Below, piece after piece: positions 23,322-31,513 of a DNA stretch of 32,373 nucleotides; the first letter of the stretch is position 1; each line of letters opens with the position of its first letter. Under the pieces are notes generated by a model that searched no databases, had not been told where the DNA came from, and saw only the letters and a list, made by a program, of their open reading frames with translations. This stretch comes from Fusobacterium sp. Lineage in GTDB: Bacteria; Fusobacteriota; Fusobacteriia; Fusobacteriales; Fusobacteriaceae. The translations under genes and the position numbers were made by a program. The stretch is taken from positions 1 to 32,373 of the forward strand of contig JAHHTB010000004.1 in the NCBI GenBank assembly GCA_020024855.1, written 5' to 3'.

Positions 23322-24084
23322 CTTTATCACCCCTTTGTAAACAAGCTTTTAACATCATATAAGCATCGGCTGCATCATCACTATCTGGATGAACACCAGT
23401 ATATTCAAAAAACTTCTTCATCATAAATTCTTTCTGTTCTCCCCTATGGAGAGGGACACCTTCAAACTTATTTTTCCAAAGTACAGGAGGAACTATTAAA
23501 AATTCTATTTTTAATTTTTTTATATGATACATCAGCATTCCTCTAACTTCACTTAGCTTAGAAAGTACATCAGAATTAAGCCCTAGAAATACATCTTCTA
23601 AAATTATAAAATCTATTTTCCCTTTTTCTAATATTTCTACAATTTTACTAACTATTTCCAATCCTCTTTCTCTAAAATCATCTTTATCTGACTTTATAGT
23701 CTTCCATCTCACAATCTCTCCCTGCTTACTATAAGCAATCCCTGTTGATGTAGAAGAGAGATCTATTGATAAAACATTTCTATTTTTTAGATCCTCTGGA
23801 ATAATACAACTCTTTTTTGACTTTGCTACTAGTTTATTTCTTTCCCTCAAATTAATTTCAGTTTTTAATCTTTTTTGTTTTTTTCTTTCAACTAAATCTC
23901 TACAAGTTCCATTCCTAATTTGTAAAAGAGTTGCCATTTGAATATTTTTAGTTAAAAGAAATTGAATATCATAGCAATGATTAGTCTTATCTTTGAATAA
24001 ATATTTTATAACCTTATATTTCTCATTATATTTATTCCAAAATTCCTTGTTAATAATCTCTTTTACATCTATCTTTTTCCCCAT
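23308..24084 (-). CDS. RuvC-like Holliday junction resolvase with N-terminal extension
   Basis: This 258-residue protein contains the RNase H-fold resolvase motifs: V-L-S-I-D-L-S-S-T-S-T-G-I-A-Y (D108), F-I-I-L-E-D-V (E163) and S-D-D-A-A-D-A-Y (D236, D237, D240). It should cut branched DNA before packaging. Unlike the usual RuvC (about 160-170 residues), the catalytic domain begins only near residue 103. The first 100 residues are basic and helical with N-G-T-C-R-D-L-V-E-R (58-67) and may bind DNA. The start overlaps the previous gene by 35 bases, with AGGTGATG upstream. Confidence 0.82.
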   Translation of the reverse strand: MGKKIDVKEIINKEFWNKYNEKYKVIKYLFKDKTNHCYDIQFLLTKNIQMATLLQIRNGTCRDLVERKKQKRLKTEINLRERNKLVAKSKKSCIIPEDLKNRNVLSIDLSSTSTGIAYSKQGEIVRWKTIKSDKDDFRERGLEIVSKIVEILEKGKIDFIILEDVFLGLNSDVLSKLSEVRGMLMYHIKKLKIEFLIVPPVLWKNKFEGVPLHRGEQKEFMMKKFFEYTGVHPDSDDAADAYMMLKACLQRGDKDVDL

Positions 24085-24271
24085 AAGCTTTCATCACCTC
24101 TCTTCTCTTTAAATCCTTATATATTTTTCTAAATTGCTCTTGAATTTCTGGTTTTACTCGATCAAAATACCATTTATTTTTCTTAATATATTCTTCAAGT
24201 TCTTGAGAGGTTTCACAATATAACCCTCTATAATAAAATTCTCTAAAACAAGCTCCTTTTGGTAAATCCAT
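24050..24271 (-). CDS. Small phage protein downstream of the putative origin, function unknown
   Basis: This 73-residue protein is basic, helical and rich in aromatic residues, with two cysteines in the first 20 residues. The ATG at 24271 is supported by AGGAGG seven bases upstream. A longer frame extends upstream but would use DNA that carries repeats of the origin-like array; one TGGCACA repeat overlaps the ribosome site, so a repeat-binding protein could also control this gene. It is encoded just before the resolvase. I recognise no family. Confidence 0.6.
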   Translation of the reverse strand: MDLPKGACFREFYYRGLYCETSQELEEYIKKNKWYFDRVKPEIQEQFRKIYKDLKRREVMKAYGEKDRCKRDY

Positions 24272-24283
24272 ATTTATACCTCC

Positions 24284-24567
24284 TGGCACAGATTTGTCTT
24301 TTGTGTCAGCAACTAAACTCACATAACTTAATTAAATTAAATATTTTATAATTAAGTGTGCCAGTGTGCCAGCTTTTTTCAAATTCTTGTTACACTCACT
24401 CATTTACTTTACCCTTTTTATATATATTAATATATTATTTATTATTATATTATATATATATAATTACTGGCACATTGGCACAGATACTTTTAAACATTTA
24501 AATTTACTTGATTTAAGGTGTGCCACTTTTTAAAAATCATTGGCACTTGTGCCGACACACTGGCACA
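24284..24567. repeat. Iteron-like array with A/T block (candidate replication origin)
   Basis: The motif TGGCACA, or its complement TGTGCCA, occurs repeatedly: 24284-24290 (forward), 24356-24363 and 24364-24371 (two tandem GTGTGCCA), 24468-24474 and 24476-24482 (tandem), 24518-24525 (reverse), then 24541-24546, 24549-24553 and 24561-24567. GGCAC-TT-GTGCC forms a hairpin at 24542-24553. Between the arrays lies an almost pure A/T block at about 24418-24466. The repeats stand out as GC-richer than their surroundings. Together with the position beside the primase-helicase, this matches an iteron origin with a DNA-unwinding element. Confidence 0.65.
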
Positions 24568-24570
24568 AAT

Positions 24571-26709
24571 TTATTTTTTTTGAAAATATCTCTCTTGTTT
24601 TCCTGCTTTTCTAAGTCTTTTTATATCCAAATTAAAATTTTTACATATATTTTCTTTAAAAGTATTAAAGGATATTCCCTTATAACCATTTTTTAAGGAC
24701 CACTCTTTATATCCAGTAATAGAGTTTTCCTTATTCTCAAGATCTATTTTCCCTTCAAAAATTGTTGAACAAGGATAATTATTGATGATATAATTAAATT
24801 CCATTGGATTCATACTATCATTCTCTAAATAATCAACAAATTCTAATAAAGGATTATTATTTCTATTGAATTTATCTAAAAGATCTTTTGTCCTTTGAGT
24901 CTCACTAAATTTTTTATTTAATAAAACTCTTTTTAAACCATTAACTCCAACCTTTATTAAATATTCCATACATTCTTTAGTTTTTATTTTATCTAGGAAA
25001 TAAGGATCATAATCTTTATTATTCGGAGTAAAACTATTTAAAAACGGAATTATAATTATTCTTCTTGCTGTTGCTCCAGTTGGATCTTTTATTTTAGGAA
25101 TTTCATTAGCACTAAAAATAAATTTAGCATAACAATTAAACTCAATAGGATCTTTCCCCTTTTGTTCAGCCGTAATAATATCTCCTGTAACTAATTTCCT
25201 AAAATTTTCACTCTCTGGAATATAACTGCTCCCTATATCATCACCAATATTTAATAGTTTGTTAGCCACTTGATATAATCTAAATCTTGAATTTGTAATA
25301 TCATCTAAATTTAAGGCACTTATATTATTTTTTCCAATCAAGTAAGATAAAATTTTTAAAAAGGTACTCTTCCCATTAGCTTTATCTCCTACAATAACAA
25401 ATGCCTTTCCAAGTTCATTTTTAGAGAAAAATATATATCCTATAATCTCCTCTAGTAATCTTCTTGCCTCTTCCTCATTACAAATAAATTTATTAAGAGT
25501 GTGATCCATAAGCTCACTATAAGCATCTGAATTATAGTCCCAACTTATCTGATTAGTAATTACAAAATCAGGATTAAAGGGGTATAATTTATCTTCCAAA
25601 ATAGAATAAATCCCATTATTAAAAGCAACCAACCCTTTATCACTCCTTGTTTTTGTTGGAGCTATCAATTTTAAATATTCTAGTATCTCTTTTCTTTGCC
25701 TAGAAGATAGCTCTTCTATTTCCCTTATCATTAGCTTTTGTATTTCCTCACCTTTTTCATAAGTTTTTCCATTATATTGGTAAAGTTCATTATCAATCTT
25801 TACTATCTTGTATTTGCTTTTTAGATATTCAGCAAATTTGAAAAATAAAAACTTTCCCCTCTCTCCATAAAAGATACTACTATCAATTTCTATATTCTTG
25901 GCAGTTTCAATAATATTTCTAACTTTTAAAACTCCCTCTCCTTGTAAAACTTCATTAAAATCTTTGTATTCTCCAAAATCAACCTCATACAATTTATGTG
26001 AAATAGAGTTTAAAATACTTTTTATTTTTTCCTTGCTCTCAATTCCACTTTCATCATTATCAGTAGCAATTATAATTTTTTCAAATTTTTCTAGCCATAA
26101 AATTTGATTATCCACACATTTAACATTTTTAGCTCCAAATGGAAGAGAGACAACATTATAATAATCAGCTTCTATACAACTTAAAAGATCCATCTCTCCC
26201 TCTACTATTATTAGGTAGGATTTATCTTTTATATTATGCCAATTGACAAAATAATTTGTTAAACTCCCCTGCTCTGATGATAATTTCTTATCAATGGTTC
26301 TATACTTAATACTTACGATTTTACCTTTCTCATCTGGAATAGGTATCATCATAGAATTATATTTCCCTTTTCTACAAAAAGTATTTAAATATTTTGAACT
26401 TATCCCTCTGCTTTTCAAATATTCTATCCAGTCATCACCTAAATGATTTTGAATTTGAGATTTAAAAAACTCTGTAAAATCTTTTATTTCTTTTTTAGAA
26501 ATTTCCACTACTTTTATATCCTTTAAAAGATTCCTGTCAAAATCCTCTATTTCAGATATATTGCCACCCTGTCCAGTAGAGTGGCAATAATATTCTCCAG
26601 TAGTTATATTTACAGTAAAATCTGGATTTGTTTTTTCTCTTTTACAAATAGGACAATAGTTAAATCTTAATTCATTTCCATACTGTTTATAATTATCATA
26701 TTTACTCAT
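24571..26709 (-). CDS. Primase-helicase (zinc finger, TOPRIM, SF3/D5 type)
   Basis: This 712-residue replication protein has a zinc-binding N-terminus (C-P-I-C-K at 19-23, Y-Y-C-H-S at 40-44), a TOPRIM primase domain with V-E-G-E-M-D (169-174) and A-T-D-N-D-E-S (215-221), and a superfamily 3/D5 helicase with Walker A G-D-K-A-N-G-K-S-T (441-449), N-I-G-D-D (487-491) and an arginine pair R-R (549-550) as likely finger. It should prime and unwind phage DNA. Its stop lies inside the edge of the repeat array that follows. GAGGAAGGTGGACA precedes the ATG. Confidence 0.93.
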   Translation of the reverse strand: MSKYDNYKQYGNELRFNYCPICKREKTNPDFTVNITTGEYYCHSTGQGGNISEIEDFDRNLLKDIKVVEISKKEIKDFTEFFKSQIQNHLGDDWIEYLKSRGISSKYLNTFCRKGKYNSMMIPIPDEKGKIVSIKYRTIDKKLSSEQGSLTNYFVNWHNIKDKSYLIIVEGEMDLLSCIEADYYNVVSLPFGAKNVKCVDNQILWLEKFEKIIIATDNDESGIESKEKIKSILNSISHKLYEVDFGEYKDFNEVLQGEGVLKVRNIIETAKNIEIDSSIFYGERGKFLFFKFAEYLKSKYKIVKIDNELYQYNGKTYEKGEEIQKLMIREIEELSSRQRKEILEYLKLIAPTKTRSDKGLVAFNNGIYSILEDKLYPFNPDFVITNQISWDYNSDAYSELMDHTLNKFICNEEEARRLLEEIIGYIFFSKNELGKAFVIVGDKANGKSTFLKILSYLIGKNNISALNLDDITNSRFRLYQVANKLLNIGDDIGSSYIPESENFRKLVTGDIITAEQKGKDPIEFNCYAKFIFSANEIPKIKDPTGATARRIIIIPFLNSFTPNNKDYDPYFLDKIKTKECMEYLIKVGVNGLKRVLLNKKFSETQRTKDLLDKFNRNNNPLLEFVDYLENDSMNPMEFNYIINNYPCSTIFEGKIDLENKENSITGYKEWSLKNGYKGISFNTFKENICKNFNLDIKRLRKAGKQERYFQKK

Positions 26710-26732
26710 TGTCCACCTTCCTCAAATCTTTC

Positions 26733-27347
26733 CTAAAAAGGAAACTCATCATCATCTAAACTTGTAACTGTTGTTATATTTTTATCTGTATCATATGGTA
26801 AATCATTGTCTTGCTTAGGGGTATTCATAGCTTCTTTTTCATATTTTTCTCTAAAAAATTCAACAGTATCAGCATCAACTTTATTTAATATCTCATCTGA
26901 TGTTTTTCTAGTTTTTAAATCAAAGAAATCTTTAACCTCATAGTTGATATTATCCCCTTCTTTTGTAACCTCTAATATCAATCCAATTTTCTTTCCTTCT
27001 AAATCTGGTAAAAATACTCTCTCTATTTCTTTTCCATCAAATAATTTTACTTTTCTAGTCTCTTGTTTTAAATTCTCAGATTTTAATTTACAAAGGTATA
27101 AAAATCTATTTAAAGACTTAGTTGCAAATTTATTCTCTTTTCCATCACCTTTTAAAAACCAAAAATTTGTTCTTCCGTAGTTTGCATCATTCTCAAAAGA
27201 TATTGTTATTGCTTGGGCTTTTGACTTAGTAGAATTTAAAATATATGCCTCTTTTATTTCCACCTCATAGATCCCATTTTCTGTTATCTTAGTTTTCTTT
27301 CCTGTTTTTTGTATTAAATCTTCTTGACTACTATTCCACAATGCCAT
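26733..27347 (-). CDS. Single-stranded DNA-binding protein, DUF669-like
   Basis: This 204-residue protein has a beta-rich first half (A-L-W-N-S-S...G-I-Y-E-V-E-I-K) and an Asp-rich C-terminus ending D-D-D-E-F-P-F. The acidic tail resembles that of bacterial SSB, which recruits partner proteins. DUF669 proteins lie beside recombination ATPases in many phages, as here. It protects and organises single strands made during replication and recombination. The ribosome site AAAGGAG precedes the ATG. Confidence 0.78.
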   Translation of the reverse strand: MALWNSSQEDLIQKTGKKTKITENGIYEVEIKEAYILNSTKSKAQAITISFENDANYGRTNFWFLKGDGKENKFATKSLNRFLYLCKLKSENLKQETRKVKLFDGKEIERVFLPDLEGKKIGLILEVTKEGDNINYEVKDFFDLKTRKTSDEILNKVDADTVEFFREKYEKEAMNTPKQDNDLPYDTDKNITTVTSLDDDEFPF

Positions 27348-27365
27348 ATTACATCACTCCTTTTT

Positions 27366-27998
27366 TTAATTAAAATATTCATCTATTGCTTTGTTTATTA
27401 AAGTCAAATCATTGTCTATATCATTTTCAGCAAACATACCCATAGGACTTTTTGCTGGATCTGTTCCATTAACTGTGAACTTATAATCATTTTCACTTCC
27501 AAGAGTTAAAATAACTATTGAAAACAATCCTTCAATTACCACTTTTTCATCTAAAAATCTTCCTATTGTTTTCATTGATATTTTTCCATCACTATCTTTT
27601 TGTGTATGAGCCATAATATATACAGTTAAATCTTTTCTTAAGCCATCTATCTTTTGTAAAACATCTATTGTATTAAAGGCTAACCTCTCAAATTTAGAAA
27701 AACCTACTTCTTTTGCTGAGTCCTTATATCCAAAGGTTAACATATAATTAAAATCATCTATTACCAATGTTTTAATTTCCTTATTAGAGTTTATTTTATC
27801 TAATGCTCACATTATTTTAAGAAGATTAGAAGCTGTAAAAACATTTTTTGCTTGTACATTATAATTTTTTTCAGATCCTTTAAATGGTAGTGGTTTTTCT
27901 ACACACTTTATTACAAAAGTTTCTTTTGGATTTAAATTTCTCAATGATGTAGATTTACCACTTCCACTACTTCCAAGTATTAAAACTTTTTGAGCCAT
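27366..27998 (-). pseudogene. Sak4-like RecA-fold ATPase gene interrupted by an in-frame TGA
   Basis: The first 63 codons encode M-A-Q-K-V-L-I-L-G-S-S-G-S-G-K-S-T with a clear Walker A (residues 9-17) and stop at TGA (27809-27807). The same frame then continues A-L-D-K-I-N-S-N-K-E-I-K-T-L-V-I-D-D-F, carrying the Walker B, through M-A-H-T-Q-K-D and A-K-S-P-M-G-M-F to the end at 27366. Nothing but one codon separates the halves, and together they give the normal length and motif order of Sak4-type phage annealing ATPases. A point mutation to TGA (from AGA, CGA or TGG) is the simplest cause; readthrough is possible. TGA works as a stop elsewhere in this window. Confidence 0.85.
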
Positions 27999-28002
27999 TT
28001 CA

Positions 28003-28575
28003 TCACTTCCTTATTAAATTAGCTATCTTAAAAATTAATTTTTGTGTAGCTTTTATATCTTCTAAACTGTCGTGTGCCTGAAAATCAATTCCAAAATAAT
28101 TACACCAAGTTTCCAATTTATTATTTTCTAAAGTTGGAAGTAAGCCACAAAGTTGCAACATTCCTATGCAAGGTAATGGATCTATTGTTGTTGATCCTAT
28201 ATAACTAAAAAGATAATTATCATTTTGTCTTTTAAAAAATGCTTGTAACATCTCTATATCAAACTTAACATTGTAACCTGCTACTATGAATTTATCTTCT
28301 CTGTCATACTTATTTATGTACTTGTCCAATATTTTCTTAAAGTAAAAATATGATTCTCCTTCAGATCTATATTTTTCTGTTTCTAGTTCTTCCATTGTTC
28401 TTCCTTGAACTTCTAATGCTTTCTTATCTACCTCGCTTGCTGGAAATGGTTTGATAAAAAAATTAAACTCCTCTACATCTTTTTTATCTATTCTTACTAT
28501 TCCACTTAACTGAATAAGTGCTGACTTTTGGGGATTCACTCCACCTGTTTCTGTATCTATAAAAAGTATTTTCAT
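28003..28575 (-). CDS. DEDDh 3'-5' exonuclease (DnaQ-like)
   Basis: This 190-residue protein has all three exonuclease motifs: I-D-T-E-T-G-G (D7, E9), Y-N-V-K-F-D-I-E-M-L (D106) and H-D-S-L-E-D (H168, D173). It matches the epsilon-type proofreading exonuclease fold. In this phage it is grouped with the Sak4-like ATPase and DUF669 protein, so it probably resects ends for recombination or processes replication products. AGGTGATGAG lies before the ATG. Confidence 0.9.
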   Translation of the reverse strand: MKILFIDTETGGVNPQKSALIQLSGIVRIDKKDVEEFNFFIKPFPASEVDKKALEVQGRTMEELETEKYRSEGESYFYFKKILDKYINKYDREDKFIVAGYNVKFDIEMLQAFFKRQNDNYLFSYIGSTTIDPLPCIGMLQLCGLLPTLENNKLETWCNYFGIDFQAHDSLEDIKATQKLIFKIANLIRK

Positions 28576-28583
28576 CTCATCAC

Positions 28584-29090
28584 CTACTTTATTGAAAGAC
28601 TTGTTTTTATAATAAGTCTTGCTCCTGGAACTTCCTCTCCTGATTTAAGAGATTTTTTTATTTTTTCTTTCTCAGGTTCATAAGTTATTTTTTCCCTCAT
28701 AAACTCTTTAGGAACTAATTCTTCATCAAATACATCTGTTGATGTTGATTCTCTTAAGGATAATTTTCCTAAATTGGTTTCTATTTTCTTTAGGCTCATT
28801 TTTTCCATATTGAATTTGATATATTCTTTAAAATTTTCTATATCCTTTTTCATTCTTTTTTTCAAAACTGTTAATCTTTCTATCTCTGTTTCTAATGTTT
28901 CTAGATCTGCCTCTTTATTTCTAAAGATTTTAATTATTCCAGCTGATTTTTCTGTTAAAGCATTTTTTAGCTCTGTTTCTAACTCCTCCAATGTTTTGCT
29001 ATCTTTTATCTCTCCTGTTTCTTCATCAATAGCTAATAAAAAAAGCTCATTTAATTTTTGATCTTCCTGCGCTAATTCATATAATTTCAC
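28584..29090 (-). CDS. Gp157-like phage protein
   Basis: This 168-residue protein resembles the siphovirus Gp157 family: M-K-L-Y-E-L-A at the start, a long central coiled coil (about 35-105) and a C-terminal S-L-K-S-G-E-E-V-P-G-A-R-L region. Members occur next to recombination genes; one in Streptococcus thermophilus has been linked to phage resistance. I choose the GTG at 29090 because GGAGG lies eight bases upstream. An ATG at 29105 has no ribosome site of its own and contains that GGAGG in its second codon region. Confidence 0.8.
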   Translation of the reverse strand: MKLYELAQEDQKLNELFLLAIDEETGEIKDSKTLEELETELKNALTEKSAGIIKIFRNKEADLETLETEIERLTVLKKRMKKDIENFKEYIKFNMEKMSLKKIETNLGKLSLRESTSTDVFDEELVPKEFMREKITYEPEKEKIKKSLKSGEEVPGARLIIKTSLSIK

Positions 29091-29106
29091 TTTTCTAACC
29101 TCCATT

Positions 29107-29334
29107 CTAAATAAAAACTAAAACCAATGTTACTATTGTTAATCCTGCAAAGAAAATTGAATTTATACTTTCTATCTTCTTTAACTCTAATTCCTCAAAA
29201 TATTCTCTCATGTTCTTTTCTGAATATTCTAATTCCTTTAACTACTTCAATGCTCCATTGACTAAGTTACTATATTTTTCTTTTAGTTCTCTCTCTTCCA
29301 AGGTATCTATTTTGTATTCATAAACCATTTCCAT
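29107..29334 (-). pseudogene. Small membrane protein gene interrupted by an in-frame TAG
   Basis: The ATG at 29334 overlaps the previous stop (TGATG). Thirty residues follow to a TAG at 29244-29242, and the same frame continues for 44 residues (L-K-E-L-E-Y-S-E-K-N...) ending in one hydrophobic membrane segment, I-F-F-A-G-L-T-I-V-T-L-V-L-V-F-I. Replacing TAG by CAG restores a 75-residue coiled-coil plus membrane-tail protein, so it is probably a nonsense mutation. An internal ATG (M-R-E-Y-F) could yield a 34-residue membrane peptide, but it lacks a good ribosome site. Confidence 0.7.
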
Positions 29335-29606
29335 CATTCTAAACACCCACCAATTTCTAATTTAAACCCAACTATTAAAAGTTTTATCACTAACCCTTGA
29401 TACTCCTCTGGTTTCATTTTTTCTTTAAAGAAAAGATAAACTTCATCATCCATTTGTAGCTTTTCTAGATTTTGTTCAAAAAAATGTAAGTTTATTACTT
29501 TTCTTTTATCTTTTATTAGTTCAATTACTTCTTCATTCTTGAATACCTCAAATCCACTCTCTTTTGCTAGTTCTCTAATTTTAATTTCCTTTGATTTTTC
29601 TAGCAT
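29334..29606 (-). CDS. Small early protein, function unknown
   Basis: This 90-residue protein starts at the ATG at 29606, where AAGGGAG provides a ribosome site. The open frame continues upstream but that part overlaps the preceding gene and is a shadow. The protein is acidic and helical, with a hydrophobic segment (V-I-K-L-L-I-V-G-F-K-L) near the C-terminus. No family recognised. It lies between the HTH protein and the broken membrane protein in the early operon, and its stop overlaps the next start (TGATG), indicating coupled translation. Confidence 0.6.
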   Translation of the reverse strand: MLEKSKEIKIRELAKESGFEVFKNEEVIELIKDKRKVINLHFFEQNLEKLQMDDEVYLFFKEKMKPEEYQGLVIKLLIVGFKLEIGGCLE

Positions 29607-29622
29607 TTTTTCTCCCTTCGTG

Positions 29623-29865
29623 TTATAATACACTTGATTTTTGTTTTTGCTTTGCACCTGTTGAGTCTGCCAACTCTTCAAGTGCATTTTCTTTTTTTGG
29701 AAAACATCTTTCATAGAAATATTGTTCTGATACTCTTCCTTGAAATGTAAAATATCCTTTTTTTTCAAGTTCTTTATTTAATTCTCTTATGATACTTCTA
29801 CATTTTCCTTCTTTAAATCCTGTTATTTCCATAATATCTTTAAGATATAAAAATTTATCTGGCAC
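29623..29865 (-). CDS. Small helix-turn-helix protein (excisionase or regulator-like)
   Basis: This 80-residue protein has an N-terminal helix-turn-helix, Y-L-K-D-I-M-E-I-T-G-F-K-E-G-K-C-R-S-I-I (about 7-26), followed by R-E-L-N-K-E-L-E-K-K-G-Y. It resembles small excisionase/MerR-type DNA-binding proteins of phages. The GTG at 29865 is chosen because AGGGGG lies eight bases upstream; an upstream GTG directly abuts that site. It follows the Bro antirepressor gene. Whether it acts as an excisionase or an early regulator is open. Confidence 0.65.
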   Translation of the reverse strand: MPDKFLYLKDIMEITGFKEGKCRSIIRELNKELEKKGYFTFQGRVSEQYFYERCFPKKENALEELADSTGAKQKQKSSVL

Positions 29866-29886
29866 TTTTATCACCCCCTCTCTTTT

Positions 29887-30654
29887 TTAAAAAACTATAT
29901 TTTCTTCTTTTAAAAATTCTTTTTTTAAAAGTTCCAAGAAATATATTTGTCCTTTTCCAGTTATCTTTGTTGTCTTGAAAACTTTATCCCCTTTTACAGT
30001 TTTTACTACTGTTTCAGATACTTTAAATAGTCCCCTTTGTACTGCTCTTTGCATAGGTTCTGTTGAGTTCTTAAAAATATATCCTTTTTCCCTCAACCAT
30101 TTATAAAGTTTTTTCTCCCCTAAATTTATTCCCTCTGTGGCTATTACCTTAGAAAATTCTCTTACAAGAATGCAATCTGCTGCCTTTTCTATTGTTTCTG
30201 CAAATGCCACTCTCGGAGCATCATCTTTAATTTTTGTTTCAAGATGTTTTATTTTTTCATTTTTTCTTTCGATAGTTTTCTTTGCAACTAATATAGCCTT
30301 TGCCATAATGTCCTCATCTGTATCATCTTCTGATGTAGCTATATATCCACCTGTTTTTCTAATTGCTGGAAGTATTTCATCACAAACTAAATCTTGGAAT
30401 TTTCTAGCAACCTCATTATTAGCTTTCATACATAATTTATAGAAGATATTTTCAGGGATAAATTCATTTTCCACACTTGTGTGGAAAGATAACTCTTCAA
30501 GATATTTATTAACTCTATCCCACATTACATACATCTTGCCATTTTTTTCTCTTTCAAACCCAAGCCCACGAGCTACATCTTCTAAGTTTAAAAAAGCTGT
30601 TCCTGTTTTGTCCACATATCCTTTTACATTTTTCACTGTCATTAAATTTTGCAT
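29887..30654 (-). CDS. Bro-N/KilAC phage antirepressor
   Basis: This 255-residue protein has an N-terminal Bro-N domain (F-L-N-L-E-D-V-A-R-G-L-G-F, then N-E-V-A-R-K-F-Q-x-x-V-C-D-E-I-L-P-A-I-R) and a C-terminal KilAC/ANT domain (about 140-250, with L-G-E-K-K-L-Y-K-W-L-R-E-K-G-Y-I-F). Such proteins inactivate CI-type repressors to start lytic growth. It follows a second antirepressor with a different N-terminal domain, and the first codons of both genes are nearly identical (M-Q-N-L). Confidence 0.88.
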   Translation of the reverse strand: MQNLMTVKNVKGYVDKTGTAFLNLEDVARGLGFEREKNGKMYVMWDRVNKYLEELSFHTSVENEFIPENIFYKLCMKANNEVARKFQDLVCDEILPAIRKTGGYIATSEDDTDEDIMAKAILVAKKTIERKNEKIKHLETKIKDDAPRVAFAETIEKAADCILVREFSKVIATEGINLGEKKLYKWLREKGYIFKNSTEPMQRAVQRGLFKVSETVVKTVKGDKVFKTTKITGKGQIYFLELLKKEFLKEENIVF

Positions 30655-30685
30655 ATTTTATTTTTCTCCTTTCTATTTTTATATC

Positions 30686-31450
30686 TTAGGCAACTTCTCC
30701 TTTTTCTATTATTGGTAAATATCCTTGTTTTTTTAAAAAATCATATAAAAATAATCTTCCCTTTTGTGTCCAATATGTATGAGGTTTGGCTCCTTGTGTT
30801 CCGTCAGTTTTATTATAATTTTGTGTCTTGGTTTGAGTATAACCTTTATCTGCATATTTTTGATAAATAAACCATATTCCACTTTGCTTAAATTGAACTC
30901 CTAACTCATGAAGTAAATCATTAAATTTTTTTGCTGACATTCCATAATCTTTAGCAATAACTGTTACACTTAATAAGTCTTTGCATTGAAGTATTAAATC
31001 ATAATAAGAAGCCTTTGGCTTTAATTCTAAAATTTGCTGATCTTTTATTTTATTTTCAAGTTGTAATGTTTCTATTTCTTCCTGCTGTTCATAAGCGAGT
31101 TTTAAAGCCTCTTTAAAAGATGTCGGGATTTTGCCATTAACCATTTTTTCCATTTCATTAAATCTTTGAATATAAGCCATTTTAAACTCTTGAAAACCTT
31201 GGATATTAAACATATAAAGAATAAATCCATCTTTTGTAAGTAAGTACTCTTTATTTGACTTTCCGTTACTAGCTATATATTCTGACTTTATTAATAGCCC
31301 ACAAATTTGTGGTGTACTCTTTTGAATAATATTTTCTAAATCTCTTAATACTGCATCATGTCTTTTTCCTAGTTGTTCTGCTATTGTTCTACTGCTTACT
31401 ACATTTTTACCATTTACATTATCAATAATCACTGATGTTAAATTTTGCAT
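30686..31450 (-). CDS. Rha-type antirepressor with KilAC domain
   Basis: This 254-residue protein has an N-terminal Rha/pRha domain (V-V-S-S-R-T-I-A-E-Q-L-G-K-R-H-D-A-V-L-R-D-L, about 17-38; L-T-K-D-G-F-I-L-Y-M, about 71-80) and a C-terminal KilAC/ANT domain (about 150-250, S-A-K-K-F-N-D-L-L-H-E-L-G). It is the second gene of the early operon, after the Cro-like regulator. It probably controls the switch by binding the repressor. AGGAGG lies upstream of the ATG. Confidence 0.9.
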   Translation of the reverse strand: MQNLTSVIIDNVNGKNVVSSRTIAEQLGKRHDAVLRDLENIIQKSTPQICGLLIKSEYIASNGKSNKEYLLTKDGFILYMFNIQGFQEFKMAYIQRFNEMEKMVNGKIPTSFKEALKLAYEQQEEIETLQLENKIKDQQILELKPKASYYDLILQCKDLLSVTVIAKDYGMSAKKFNDLLHELGVQFKQSGIWFIYQKYADKGYTQTKTQNYNKTDGTQGAKPHTYWTQKGRLFLYDFLKKQGYLPIIEKGEVA

Positions 31451-31513
31451 ATTATTTTGCCTCCTTTTTTTCGATTAGCATTTATTTTTTTAATTTATTA
31501 CTTACTATATTTT

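Noticed and set aside
24272..24322. Upstream extension of the 73-residue protein
   Set aside because: It would use repeat-array DNA and bypass the strong AGGAGG site that precedes the ATG at 24271.
27366..29334. Stop-codon reassignment (TAG or TGA read as an amino acid across the phage)
   Set aside because: The two interrupted genes carry different stops, and both TAG and TGA end many intact genes here at expected places.
29607..29768. N-terminal extension of the 90-residue early protein up to 29768
   Set aside because: The extension lies inside the preceding HTH gene in another frame. A good ribosome site marks the start at 29606.
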